From assembly GCF_937919355.1 (NCBI RefSeq), contig NZ_CALFSA010000151.1, positions 1 through 11,126 on the forward strand: a DNA stretch of 11,126 bases, read 5' to 3'. Below, in pieces: positions 1 through 7,264 of the stretch. How positions within the stretch are numbered: position 1 is the first letter of the stretch; each line of letters begins with the position of its first letter. The position numbers and the translations under genes were made by a program. Below the pieces are notes generated by a model, which did no database searches, was not told the origin of the DNA, and saw only the letters and a list, made by a program, of their open reading frames with translations. The DNA is from an uncultured Methanofollis sp. GTDB taxonomy: Archaea > Halobacteriota > Methanomicrobia > Methanomicrobiales > Methanofollaceae.

Positions 1-1464
1 CTGGACGGTAACACCCTCGCTGACCCTCGCCGCCTCCTCGATCCGTGCCGCCGCCAGGTTTGCCGCCGCCAGGAGATACGAGATCCCGGTCGGGGCCCCA
101 TTCGCCCGCACGTCCGCGAACTTCTCGGTGTCGGGGACGCCGAGCACCTTGCCGTCCTGCACGAAGACCTCGTTGAAGGTCGCCGGGCCGCAGAGTTTCG
201 AGTTCTCCTCGGGTTCTTCCACGAAGACCCGGAGGTTCTTCCCCGCGAACTCGCCTTCAAAGGCGACAAACGAGCACGGCCCCACCGCCGTGGCATTCGC
301 CGTCGCCGCCGCCGTGATCGAGCCGACAAGCCGCCGCCCCTCGGCAGTCCGCGGCTCCTCCCTGAGACCGATCGCCGCCGCCACCTCGCGGTCGGTGAGA
401 GTGCGGGGGAAGAACTGCGGGTACGTCAGTTTGCGGACGTCGTTCGCCTTGTAGAGGATCATCGCCAGGCGCTCGACCCCGAGGCCCAGGTTCATGACAG
501 GCACGCCGACACCGTACTCGCCGAGTGCCGAGGGCGAGTACATGCCGAAGGTGGCGACCTCCACCCACCCGATCTCCGGGTGCTTCGCATAGACCTCTGT
601 CTGGGTGTCGGGGATGTAATACTTCGACCTCTTCTCGTCCGGGCGGAACTGGAAGTCCGTGAAGCCGAAGGCCGAGAGGAGAGCCTCCGAGACCGCCTTC
701 CCGTCCTCGATCGTGACGTCCTCGCCCGCCACGACGCAGGAGGCCGAGTGGTAAGTCATCAACCGCGTCGGCCCCTCCTCCTGCTCCCGGCGGAAACAGC
801 GGTCGATCGAGAAGAGACGGATCGGGTGGGCGTAGTGCTCCCACATCGACCCGAGAGAGAGGAACCACCCGCTCGTCATGTGGGAACGGAGAGTCATGTG
901 CGAGGACTCGGGCTCCAGACTCTTGAACTCAGGGAAGACCGCGTCCAGGATGCGGACCACCAGACCGTCGTCGACCGCGAGAGACCCCGCGACCTCGTGG
1001 GTCAGTTCGTCGCCGTCGATCTCAGCCTTCTTGTAGGCGTGGAAGATCGTCTGGAGTTTCTCCTTCGCCTCCGCCGCCGTCACCGGCGCCTCGGCGTACT
1101 CGGCCCCGATCATCGCCATCACCTGCTCCATCTGGCGGTCTGAGATCCCGATATTCGGCCGCGGCAGGCCGCCGAGATAGAAGACCCGGTCCAGGACCGC
1201 ACTCGCCTCAGGGCCGAACTGCCGGTAGACGTCCGACTCCTCGATCATCACCGGCACGCGGGCCTCGTCAAAGCCCATCGAGAGATACACCTGGCGGAGC
1301 CTCTCGATCGTCTCCGCGATCGGGTGCGGCGCCGCACGCCTGTAGACCTTCCGCGGGTACGTCTCCGCAAAGGCCGGCGGCGTCAGCACCTCCGGGCCCC
1401 GGTGCCATGCCGCTTCAAAGTCCTTTCTCGACAGTTCCTTCCTTTCTTCTGGATCAAATCTCAT
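1..1464 (-). CDS. sepS: O-phosphoserine--tRNA(Cys) ligase (SepRS), C-terminus cut off by window edge
   Basis: Class II synthetase that charges tRNA(Cys) with O-phosphoserine. SepCysS then converts it to Cys-tRNA(Cys), the indirect cysteine route of methanogens. I read 488 codons; family members are about 530-540 residues, so roughly 45 are missing past position 1. The N-terminus MRFDPEE fits the family. Class II motif 2 lies near residues 219-243 (FSIDRCFRRE, then SAS at 240-242) and motif 3 near 327-335 (GLGVERLAM). RSHMTSGW (193-200) gives His195 and Thr197, which with Ser240, Ser242 and Asn325 match the phosphoserine pocket as I remember it for the Archaeoglobus enzyme. EKRSKYYIPDTQTEV (277-291) is also typical. 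The start ATG overlaps the taw1 stop by 4 bp (ATGA, 1461-1464), with Shine-Dalgarno GAGGGGAT at 1473-1480 inside taw1, which implies coupled translation. Ordinary PheRS alpha was considered, but the overall match is clearly to SepRS. Confidence 0.95.
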   Translation of the reverse strand, partial: MRFDPEERKELSRKDFEAAWHRGPEVLTPPAFAETYPRKVYRRAAPHPIAETIERLRQVYLSMGFDEARVPVMIEESDVYRQFGPEASAVLDRVFYLGGLPRPNIGISDRQMEQVMAMIGAEYAEAPVTAAEAKEKLQTIFHAYKKAEIDGDELTHEVAGSLAVDDGLVVRILDAVFPEFKSLEPESSHMTLRSHMTSGWFLSLGSMWEHYAHPIRLFSIDRCFRREQEEGPTRLMTYHSASCVVAGEDVTIEDGKAVSEALLSAFGFTDFQFRPDEKRSKYYIPDTQTEVYAKHPEIGWVEVATFGMYSPSALGEYGVGVPVMNLGLGVERLAMILYKANDVRKLTYPQFFPRTLTDREVAAAIGLREEPRTAEGRRLVGSITAAATANATAVGPCSFVAFEGEFAGKNLRVFVEEPEENSKLCGPATFNEVFVQDGKVLGVPDTEKFADVRANGAPTGISYLLAAANLAAARIEEAARVSEGVTVQ

Positions 1465-2390
1465 TCTGCTTCATCCCCTCTCTCTGTTCTCTCCATCAGG
1501 ACGACCCTGGATATGGGGCTTTCGTCCGCAATCCTGTACCTGGTGCAGTGCCCGGCGACCTCCTCCGCAAAGCGGCGGACATCCTCGTGCGCCGGCATGT
1601 TCTCCTGCGACAGGCGGTTCCTGCTGTACCCGAGGTACATGTATCCCTTGATCTCAATAAAGCGTGCGCCCGACGCCTCGTACTGTTCGGCGTACCCCGC
1701 CGGGTCGATATCGTTGATACCCTTGACGATAGTCGTCCTGACCGCCGATCTCCGGCCTGAGAGGAGTCCGAGGCTCTGCTGGATTCGCTCCCACGACCCC
1801 TCCTCCTCCGGGTTGCAGAGGGGGAGGTAGGTCTCCTCGTCGGGGGCGTCCAGGGAGACGTAGGTCTGGAAGGGGTGACAGCGGGCGAGGACGTCCGGCC
1901 GCGTCCCGTTCGAGACCAGGAAGGTGGTGAACCCCTCGGCGTTGAAGAGGTCGATCATCTCGGGCAGACCCGAATACAACGTCGGTTCGCCCGAGAGGGA
2001 GATCGCCACCATCGTCGGGTCGAGGGCCTCGGCAAAACGGTCGTGCGTAACATATTGCGAGACCTTGTAGCCCGAGAGCGCCCTCTTCTGGAGGTCGCGG
2101 ACACGCCCGAGGATCTCCGCCGGCGTGCACTCGCGCTCGGCCTCGACGTCGTGCTCGAAGGACCGCCAGCAGAAGAGACAGCGCTGGTTGCAGCGGAGGG
2201 TCGGGGTCATCTGGACGCAGCGGTGACTCTCGATCCCGTAGAACTGGTGCTTGTAGCACATCTCGCCGCCCTTCAGGGCCCGCTTGTTCCACATGCACGG
2301 CTTCACGGCCGCCGTGGCGTCGGGAGAAAAAAACTGGTAACCCTGCTTCCGCAGGGCTCCCCGTGCGTCCTCACATCGTGGAGATCGCAT
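1461..2390 (-). CDS. taw1: tRNA 4-demethylwyosine synthase Taw1 (radical SAM)
   Basis: Condenses pyruvate carbons with m1G37 of tRNA(Phe) to form the tricyclic imG-14, the first committed step of wyosine synthesis. The protein has 309 residues. The radical SAM cysteines are Cys67, Cys71 and Cys74 in CNQRCLFCW. A second Fe-S cluster is indicated by Cys32, Cys45 and Cys58, with the same 13-residue spacing as Cys26/39/52 of the M. jannaschii enzyme. Lys47 in CYK corresponds to the lysine proposed there to form a Schiff base with pyruvate. SLSGEPTLY (near 131-139) is the usual SAM-binding region. I chose ATG 2390, which gives the family's N-terminus a few residues before LRKQGYQ; an in-frame TTG at 2399 would add three residues. 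The gene overlaps the argS end by 20 bp and sepS by 4 bp. No clear Shine-Dalgarno precedes the start, so translation probably depends on coupling to argS. A T7 run in the coding strand lies at 2327-2333. Confidence 0.95.
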   Translation of the reverse strand: MRSPRCEDARGALRKQGYQFFSPDATAAVKPCMWNKRALKGGEMCYKHQFYGIESHRCVQMTPTLRCNQRCLFCWRSFEHDVEAERECTPAEILGRVRDLQKRALSGYKVSQYVTHDRFAEALDPTMVAISLSGEPTLYSGLPEMIDLFNAEGFTTFLVSNGTRPDVLARCHPFQTYVSLDAPDEETYLPLCNPEEEGSWERIQQSLGLLSGRRSAVRTTIVKGINDIDPAGYAEQYEASGARFIEIKGYMYLGYSRNRLSQENMPAHEDVRRFAEEVAGHCTRYRIADESPISRVVLMERTERGDEAE

Positions 2391-4035
2391 CGATACCAAG
2401 GGTTTCGAGTGATTCCTTCAGCGTGTTCTGCGCCGCCTTCACAAGGGTGAGCCTGCTCGCCCGCGTCTCCCCCTCGCTCTTCAGCACAGGCACGTAGCGG
2501 TAGAAGGAGTTGAACTGGTCGGCAAGGTCGCGGGCATAGGTGGCGAGGAGGTGGGGCCGGAGTTCGCGGACCACCTGGTCGACCACCGCCGGGAAGCGTG
2601 CGATCTGCTTTGCAAGGGCGACCTCGTGCTCGTCCGTGTACGTAAAGGCCTCGTCGAAGGCCCCCGCCTTCTCCAGGATTGAGCAGGCGCGGGCATGGGA
2701 GTACTGGATGTACGGCCCGCTCTGGCGCTCGAAGTTCAGGGCCTCCTTCCAGTCGAAGACCGTCGACTTCTCCGGCGAGATCTTCACGATATCGTAGCGG
2801 ATGGCGGCGACCGCCACTGCACGGGCGATCTCCTCCCGCTTTTCCTGCGGGAGTTCCGGCCTCCTCTCCGAGACCTCGGCGAAGGCCTTGTTCGTCACCT
2901 CGGCGACGAGTTCGTCGGCGGAGATGAACTTGCCGGCCCGCGTCGACATCGAGCCCTCGGGGAGGGAGACGAACTCGAAGATGATGATCTCAGGCGCCTT
3001 CTCGCCGAGGAGTTTCAGGGTGCACTGGAGCTGCGAGGCGATGAGTTTGTGGTCGGCGCCCAGCACGTCGATCACCCGGTCGAAGTTCCGGCCCTTCCAG
3101 GTGTGGAAGGCAAGGTCGCGGGCCGCGTAGACCGACGTCCCGTCGGACCGGCGGATCACGTAGTCCTTCTCGAACCCGCACTCGGTCAGGTCGACGGAGA
3201 GCGTGCCCTCGTGCTTCGCCTCGGGCAGGCGCTCGATCCTCTCGATAACCCTGTCCATGTCGCCGTTCCGCACGAAGTCCGACTCCCAGACAAAGCGGTC
3301 GTGGACGACGTTGAGGTTGCCCATCGTCACCTTGAAACCTTCGAGACAGTGGGAGACGACCTCGCGGAACTTCTTCTGCGTCGCCGGGTCGCCCTTCTCG
3401 ATGAGTTGCATCAGGCGGTCGACCTCGCCGGTGATCGCGGGGTCTTTCTCGATCTCGCGGTTTGCGGCGATATAGACGCGGGCGATGTGGTGGTCCTCCT
3501 TCTCGCCGTCAAGACGCTCCTTCGGGACATGGTCGAAGCCCCAGGAGACGATGGCGATCTGGCGGCCCATATCGTTCACGTAGTACTCGACCTCAAGGGG
3601 ATACCCCGCCTTCCTGAAACAGCGTGCGAGAGTGTCGCCGATGATCGAGTTCCTGATGTGGCCGACGTGGAGGGGCCCGTTCGGGTTCGCGCTCGTGTGC
3701 TCCAGGACCACCCTCTCAGTCCGGGCCGGGAGTTCCCCGTAGCCCGGCTTCAGCGCTTCCCTGACCGCTTCCTCGACGTATGCGGCGCTCACGTGGAAGT
3801 TGATGTACGGCCCCTTCGTCTCGACCGTGATACCGGCGTCGGCAAGGCTCTCTCCAAGCCGCACCGCAAGGTCGGTCGCAATGGCCATCGGCGACTTCCT
3901 CTGCTTCTTCGCGAGGGAGAAGGCAATGGTCGTCGCAAAGTCCGCGTGTTCCCCGCCGTCCATGAGTTCGACTGCCTCTTCTCCGGTGCACGCCCGGAGC
4001 GCCTCTTCTATCTGCCTGTAGGTTTCAAGAAACAT
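2371..4035 (-). CDS. argS: Arginyl-tRNA synthetase
   Basis: Class I cytoplasmic enzyme that attaches arginine to tRNA(Arg) using ATP; it needs bound tRNA for amino-acid activation. The protein is 554 residues, normal for archaeal ArgRS. An N-terminal Add-1-type domain (about 1-105) leads into the Rossmann catalytic domain, whose HIGH motif is HVGH at 123-126 (context SANPNGPLHVGHIRNS). SDGTSVYAARDLAF (297-310) and GADHK (326-330) are diagnostic. The KMSKS position is MSTRAG at 363-368, a degenerate form common in ArgRS. The C-terminus (about 430-554) is the helical DALR anticodon-binding domain. The ATG at 4035-4033 directly follows the prf1 stop (TGA-ATG, no gap). Only a weak Shine-Dalgarno lies upstream, so termination-reinitiation from prf1 is likely. 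It is the second gene of the prf1-argS-taw1-sepS operon. Confidence 0.97.
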   Translation of the reverse strand: MFLETYRQIEEALRACTGEEAVELMDGGEHADFATTIAFSLAKKQRKSPMAIATDLAVRLGESLADAGITVETKGPYINFHVSAAYVEEAVREALKPGYGELPARTERVVLEHTSANPNGPLHVGHIRNSIIGDTLARCFRKAGYPLEVEYYVNDMGRQIAIVSWGFDHVPKERLDGEKEDHHIARVYIAANREIEKDPAITGEVDRLMQLIEKGDPATQKKFREVVSHCLEGFKVTMGNLNVVHDRFVWESDFVRNGDMDRVIERIERLPEAKHEGTLSVDLTECGFEKDYVIRRSDGTSVYAARDLAFHTWKGRNFDRVIDVLGADHKLIASQLQCTLKLLGEKAPEIIIFEFVSLPEGSMSTRAGKFISADELVAEVTNKAFAEVSERRPELPQEKREEIARAVAVAAIRYDIVKISPEKSTVFDWKEALNFERQSGPYIQYSHARACSILEKAGAFDEAFTYTDEHEVALAKQIARFPAVVDQVVRELRPHLLATYARDLADQFNSFYRYVPVLKSEGETRASRLTLVKAAQNTLKESLETLGIDAISTM

Positions 4036-5319
4036 TCAGTATCCCGTCCTGTACCTGAGGACCGCTGCAATCCCGCCGAAAGCCGAGTAGAGCATCGAAC
4101 CCTCTTCGAAGTCGTCCGAGATGATCTCCACCTTCGTCCCGCTCTGGTCGGCGAGGGTCGTCATTTCCTCGATGATATCGACCTCTTCCTCGATCTGGAG
4201 GGGCGAACTGCACTTCGGGCAGTTCCCGAGGTCGATGTCCTTTGTCGTCTTGCCGGGTTCGGTCTTCACCGTCTTCTCCTCGCTGTATCCGCAGTTCCCG
4301 CACATGATCTTCAGGCGGGACTCGCGCAGGCGGTCGGAGAGGATGAGCGTGTCGACCGATCCGTGTTCGAGGTTCTTTCGCACACTCTCCTCGCCGTAGG
4401 CGGCGACGCCGTCGTCCTTGACGAGTTCCTTGAGGAAGTGGTTCATCACCTCTTTCTCCTTGATGACCTCGACACCTTTCAGGGCGTCCTGTGCATTGTC
4501 GACGAGTTCGGCAAGCCCGCTCTCGTTCGTGTAGGCGACGTCGAAGAGCCCGAGGACACGCTTCTGGACCTCGTGGTGGAGGTACCCGCCCTCGTTGAAC
4601 TCCTCTTTCGTCGGCGACGGTCCGCCGATCAGGAGCCCCTGGAAACGCTGGAAGAAGTCTTTCTCTGCAAGGAAGGCCTCGCTTGAGCGGTCGCCGACCT
4701 TCTTGTAGAACTCGTTGATGGCAATGAGGCGGAGACGCTGGAAACGCACCGACGACTGACCGCCTTTGCGCTGTTTCCCCGGCACCATGGAGGTGGCGCC
4801 GTTGACAGGTTCGATCCTGTTGCCCCGCAGGAACCCCCAGTACGCCTCTCGCCTGTCGATGACCAGGAGACCGTAGACCTCCTTTTCCTCGAGCATCTCC
4901 TTGAGAGGTTCGAGTTCGAAGTTGGAGGAGCAACGGTACATGTAGAGGTTGATGGGTTCGGGCGGGTAGACGATCTCGCACTCGAGGTCGGTGCGGTCGC
5001 CGACCGTGCTGACCGTCCCGCAGAAGATGGCCATGCCCCTTTCCGGGGGGGTCTTGAAGTATTTGAGACGGGAGAGGATCGAAGAGATGGCGCTCTGGAC
5101 GTTTGTCCGGGTCTGTTTGCTCTTGATGTTCGAGCACTGCCCGAACTCGTCCCGTAACTGGGCCGTCACATCGTAGATCTGCTTGTCCGGGGGGATATAG
5201 AGGGAGATGAGTTCGGTGCCGCTTCCCTGCTTCGCTTCGAGGCGTTCAAGCATCTTCTTGAACTCGTATCGCAGCCTCGCCGAGTCCATCTCAACCATAT
5301 TTTCGGCGTTTTCGGTCAT
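4036..5319 (-). CDS. prf1: Peptide chain release factor 1, archaeal (aRF1)
   Basis: Recognises all three stop codons in the ribosomal A site and triggers peptidyl-tRNA hydrolysis, acting with aEF-1alpha and ABCE1. The protein is 427 residues from the chosen start. Domain 1 carries NIKS (64-67) and the YxCxxxF stop-decoding motif (Tyr128, Cys130, Phe134). Domain 2 carries GGQ at 186-188, whose glutamine contacts the peptidyl-transferase centre. Domain 3 carries a four-cysteine zinc ribbon, Cys340/Cys343 and Cys367/Cys370, seen in many euryarchaeal aRF1 proteins. The ATG at 5319 was chosen because GGTGA (5327-5331) lies 7 nt upstream; the frame stays open to TTG/GTG codons at 5340 and 5337, which would sit almost at the predicted transcript start. 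It is the first gene of the minus-strand operon, directly behind a TATA box and immediately followed by argS. The paralogue Pelota lacks NIKS and GGQ, so it is excluded. Confidence 0.97.
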   Translation of the reverse strand: MTENAENMVEMDSARLRYEFKKMLERLEAKQGSGTELISLYIPPDKQIYDVTAQLRDEFGQCSNIKSKQTRTNVQSAISSILSRLKYFKTPPERGMAIFCGTVSTVGDRTDLECEIVYPPEPINLYMYRCSSNFELEPLKEMLEEKEVYGLLVIDRREAYWGFLRGNRIEPVNGATSMVPGKQRKGGQSSVRFQRLRLIAINEFYKKVGDRSSEAFLAEKDFFQRFQGLLIGGPSPTKEEFNEGGYLHHEVQKRVLGLFDVAYTNESGLAELVDNAQDALKGVEVIKEKEVMNHFLKELVKDDGVAAYGEESVRKNLEHGSVDTLILSDRLRESRLKIMCGNCGYSEEKTVKTEPGKTTKDIDLGNCPKCSSPLQIEEEVDIIEEMTTLADQSGTKVEIISDDFEEGSMLYSAFGGIAAVLRYRTGY

Positions 5320-5326
5320 CTCTCGT

Positions 5327-5331
5327 TCACC
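5327..5331 (-). promoter_or_regulatory. Ribosome binding site deciding the prf1 start
   Basis: GGTGA complements the 3' end of archaeal 16S rRNA and lies 7 nt before the ATG at 5319. It favours that ATG over the in-frame TTG and GTG at 5340 and 5337. Confidence 0.65.
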
Positions 5332-5365
5332 AGTCACCAAAGCTAGTACTTGTTCTCTTCAGATT

Positions 5366-5375
5366 CGTATAAATC
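5366..5375 (-). promoter_or_regulatory. TATA-box promoter of the prf1-argS-taw1-sepS operon
   Basis: On the minus strand GATTTATACG contains a good archaeal TATA element (TTTATA at 5368-5373), AT-rich within GC-rich DNA. A start point about 25 nt downstream would fall near 5343-5347, giving a leader of roughly 25 nt that carries the prf1 Shine-Dalgarno. The purine-containing GAGTG just upstream could serve as BRE. No other TATA-like element is evident in the upstream intergenic stretch. Confidence 0.7.
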
Positions 5376-5409
5376 ACTCGCATACGGCGATCGCGCGGGT
5401 GTCCACCCC

Positions 5410-5442
5410 GGCGTTGACGCCATGTGTCCCTTTGCACGGGAC
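5410..5442 (-). other. Two small inverted repeats after the Nudix gene
   Basis: In the 138-bp gap between the Nudix stop and prf1 there are two short hairpin candidates: 4-bp arms GGCG/CGCC around a 4-nt loop at 5410-5421, and 5-bp arms GTCCC/GGGAC around a 7-nt loop at 5426-5442. They lie where the 3' end of the queD-Nudix transcript would be. No U-run follows, so they are not a standard archaeal terminator; they could stabilise the 3' end or be chance. Confidence 0.25.
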
Positions 5443-5457
5443 GGGAATTCGCTGTCT

Positions 5458-5979
5458 TCAGGGAGGGCCGGACAGGGCCCTCTCGTGCAGGCACCGGCAG
5501 AGGATGGCGATGGTCTTGGCGTCGTTGATCCGGCCGTCATGACACATCGCCGCCGCCTCTGCGAGGGGCACCTTCACCACCTCGATCACCTCGTCGTCGT
5601 CAGGGTCGAACTCCCGCGACGGCGTGAGCCCGCGGGCCTCGAAGAGGTAGACTCTCTCGTCGGTGAACCCCGGCGAGGTGTAGATGAACCCCCGCGGGAT
5701 GAACTCCCCGGCGGCGAGGCGGCACTCCTCGACGAGTTCGCGCCGCGCCGTCTCGATCGGTTCCTCGCCTGCTTCGAGAGTGCCTGCCGCCGCCTCATAG
5801 ATGTACTCCCCGATGACGAAGCGGTATTGCCGCACAAGGTAACAGTCGTCGCCCTCGATAGGGAGCATCACCGCGGCGTTTCCCGGCTTGACGACGACCC
5901 TCTCCTTCTCCTTCCCGTTCGGGAGGGTGTACCTGTTCAGTTCGACGGAGAGCCTCTTTCCCCTGTAGATCTCGGTCAC
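5458..5979 (-). CDS. Nudix hydrolase, ADP-ribose pyrophosphatase-like
   Basis: Probably cleaves a nucleoside-diphosphate-linked substrate, most likely ADP-ribose to AMP and ribose 5-phosphate, with Mg2+. The protein is 173 residues, normal for the group. The Nudix box runs from Gly66 to Leu88: Gly66, Glu72, Arg80, Glu81, Glu84 and Glu85 are in place, but the usual glycine before the last hydrophobic position is Arg87 (CRL instead of xGL). The catalytic glutamates are intact. Pro103 in SPGFTDE, 15 residues after the box, is the spacing taken as a mark of ADP-ribose pyrophosphatases. The start is GTG at 5979, overlapping the queC stop (GTGA) and preceded 5 nt upstream by GAGGTG. It is the last gene of the queD-queE-queC operon. 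The substrate is not settled by sequence, and a role linked to preQ0 or pterin metabolism is possible but unproven. Confidence 0.88.
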   Translation of the reverse strand: MTEIYRGKRLSVELNRYTLPNGKEKERVVVKPGNAAVMLPIEGDDCYLVRQYRFVIGEYIYEAAAGTLEAGEEPIETARRELVEECRLAAGEFIPRGFIYTSPGFTDERVYLFEARGLTPSREFDPDDDEVIEVVKVPLAEAAAMCHDGRINDAKTIAILCRCLHERALSGPP

Positions 5980-6653
5980 GGCCGCACCTCGTACGGGACC
6001 GGGTCCTCGATGCCGAGGGCGCGGAAGGCCTCGAGCCTGAAATGGCAGGACTCACAGACCCCGCAGGCGGCGTCGTTGTTGCTGTAGCAGGACCAGGTGT
6101 GCTCGTACGGCACCCCGAGGGCGAGGCCCTTTTCCAGGATCTCCGTCTTGTTCAGGTGCACGAAGGGGGTCATCAGGCGGATCGGTTTTTCCTGCGCCGT
6201 GCCGAGGTCGACGGCACGCTGGAACGCCTGGATGAACTCCTCGCGGCAGTCGGGATAGCCCGAGAAGTCCGAGGTCTGCACGCCGATGAAGACGGCGTCG
6301 GCGTCGCGGGACTCGGCAAAACTCGTCGCCATCGCAAGGAGGTTCCCGTTCCTGAAGGGTACGTAGGTCTTCGGGACGTCGGTGTGTTTCTCCCTGAAGT
6401 CGTTCACCGGGACCTTCTCGTCGACCAGGGCGCTCTTCCCGAACTGCCTGAAGTAGCCGACGTCCACTTCGAGGAACTCCTTCGCCCCGAGGAGGCGTGC
6501 GACCGTCCGTGCGCACTCGCGTTCTTTTCTCTCGGTCAACTGGCCGTAGTTGAGGTGGAGGGCGAGGATCTCGTAGCCCATATCTTTTGCCACATAGGCG
6601 AGGGTGGTCGAGTCCATCCCGCCTGAAAGGAGGCAGACTGCTTTCATCTTCAT
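5976..6653 (-). CDS. queC: 7-cyano-7-deazaguanine (preQ0) synthase QueC
   Basis: Converts 7-carboxy-7-deazaguanine to preQ0 using ammonia and ATP. In archaea, preQ0 is inserted at position 15 of tRNA by arcTGT and matured to archaeosine. The protein is 225 residues, normal length. The N-terminal PP-loop SGGMDS (10-15) binds ATP. PFRNGNLL (99-106) and SGYPDCR (131-137) are family signatures. The C-terminal zinc site is Cys189, Cys197, Cys200 and Cys203 (spacing C-x7-C-x2-C-x2-C). I chose ATG 6653, which overlaps the queE stop by 4 bp (ATGA); a second in-frame ATG lies two codons on at 6647. The frame is open far upstream through queE, but that part has no family similarity. Only a weak Shine-Dalgarno is present, consistent with coupling to queE. 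It is followed by the Nudix gene with another 4-bp overlap. Confidence 0.96.
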   Translation of the reverse strand: MKMKAVCLLSGGMDSTTLAYVAKDMGYEILALHLNYGQLTERKERECARTVARLLGAKEFLEVDVGYFRQFGKSALVDEKVPVNDFREKHTDVPKTYVPFRNGNLLAMATSFAESRDADAVFIGVQTSDFSGYPDCREEFIQAFQRAVDLGTAQEKPIRLMTPFVHLNKTEILEKGLALGVPYEHTWSCYSNNDAACGVCESCHFRLEAFRALGIEDPVPYEVRP

Positions 6654-7264
6654 TTCATCTCGAGATACTTGTGGAGCTGGATCTGGAAACGGACCGGGAA
6701 ACCCGACTCGAGGACCCAGCGTGCGATCGCCCTCTCGTCCACGCCGTACACCGGCGAGATGAAGACCTCGCCCTTGACCGGGCAGTGTTTGAGGACCTTC
6801 TCGACGTACGCAATGTCGTCGTTCGTGCCGACGACAAACTTCACGCTGTCGTTCTCCCTGATGTGGGGGAGGAGAGAGAGGTCGCTCTTCTGCCCGGAAG
6901 ACGGGCACTTCACGTCCATGCAGACCGAGGCAAAGGGCTGGACTGGCCTGAAGTCCACCGTCCCGTTCGTCTCGATCCCGACGGCATAGTCCATTGCGGA
7001 GAGGCGCCGGCAGGCCTCGACGACCTCGTCCATCTGGAGGAGAGGTTCGCCGCCGGTGAAACAGATTGTCCGGCACTTTTTGCGCCAGAGATGGTCGAGG
7101 AGGAGATCGACTGCGACCTCCTGCCCTGCTGCGGCGTCCTGCGCCTGCGGCGTGTCGCACCAGGTGCACGTCAGGTTGCACCCGGCAAGCCTCACGAAGG
7201 CCGTCGGCCTGCCCTGCTGGGTCCCCTCGCCCTGCAGGGAGTAGAAGACCTCACAGATCCGCAT
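6650..7264 (-). CDS. queE: 7-carboxy-7-deazaguanine synthase QueE (radical SAM)
   Basis: Radical SAM enzyme that rearranges 6-carboxy-tetrahydropterin, the QueD product, into 7-carboxy-7-deazaguanine, feeding QueC. The protein is 204 residues. YSLQGEG (8-14) is the usual N-terminal signature. The [4Fe-4S] cysteines are Cys29, Cys33 and Cys36 (CNLTCTWCD), a plain C-x3-C-x2-C without the insertion of some bacterial QueE. TGGEP (70-74) is the SAM-binding segment; DVKCPSSG (117-124) and the C-terminal RFQIQLHKYL (192-201) are family marks. The frame is open upstream to 7342, but I start at ATG 7264 because the N-terminal signature begins there and a full GGAGGT lies 5 nt upstream. The gene overlaps the queD end by 14 bp and queC by 4 bp. 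Confidence 0.96.
   Translation of the reverse strand: MRICEVFYSLQGEGTQQGRPTAFVRLAGCNLTCTWCDTPQAQDAAAGQEVAVDLLLDHLWRKKCRTICFTGGEPLLQMDEVVEACRRLSAMDYAVGIETNGTVDFRPVQPFASVCMDVKCPSSGQKSDLSLLPHIRENDSVKFVVGTNDDIAYVEKVLKHCPVKGEVFISPVYGVDERAIARWVLESGFPVRFQIQLHKYLEMK

Noticed and set aside
1..1464. Phenylalanyl-tRNA synthetase alpha chain as the identity of the first gene
   Set aside because: SepRS is the closest relative of PheRS, but MRFDPEE at the start, RSHMTSGW, the SAS motif and DEKRSKYY match SepRS.
2695..4686. Open frame of 663 codons on the plus strand, opposite argS and prf1
   Set aside because: It is antisense to two certain genes, has no recognisable domain, and is rich in the Arg, Asp, Glu, Val and Leu expected when a GC-biased gene is read on its other strand.
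4025..5137. Open frame of 370 codons in another frame over prf1
   Set aside because: The composition is Arg, Pro and Gly-rich with no motif, and prf1 in the correct frame has all family signatures.
6654..7181. N-terminal extension of queC by up to 176 codons
   Set aside because: The extension lies over queE in another frame, has no QueC similarity, and the PP-loop begins 10 residues after ATG 6653.
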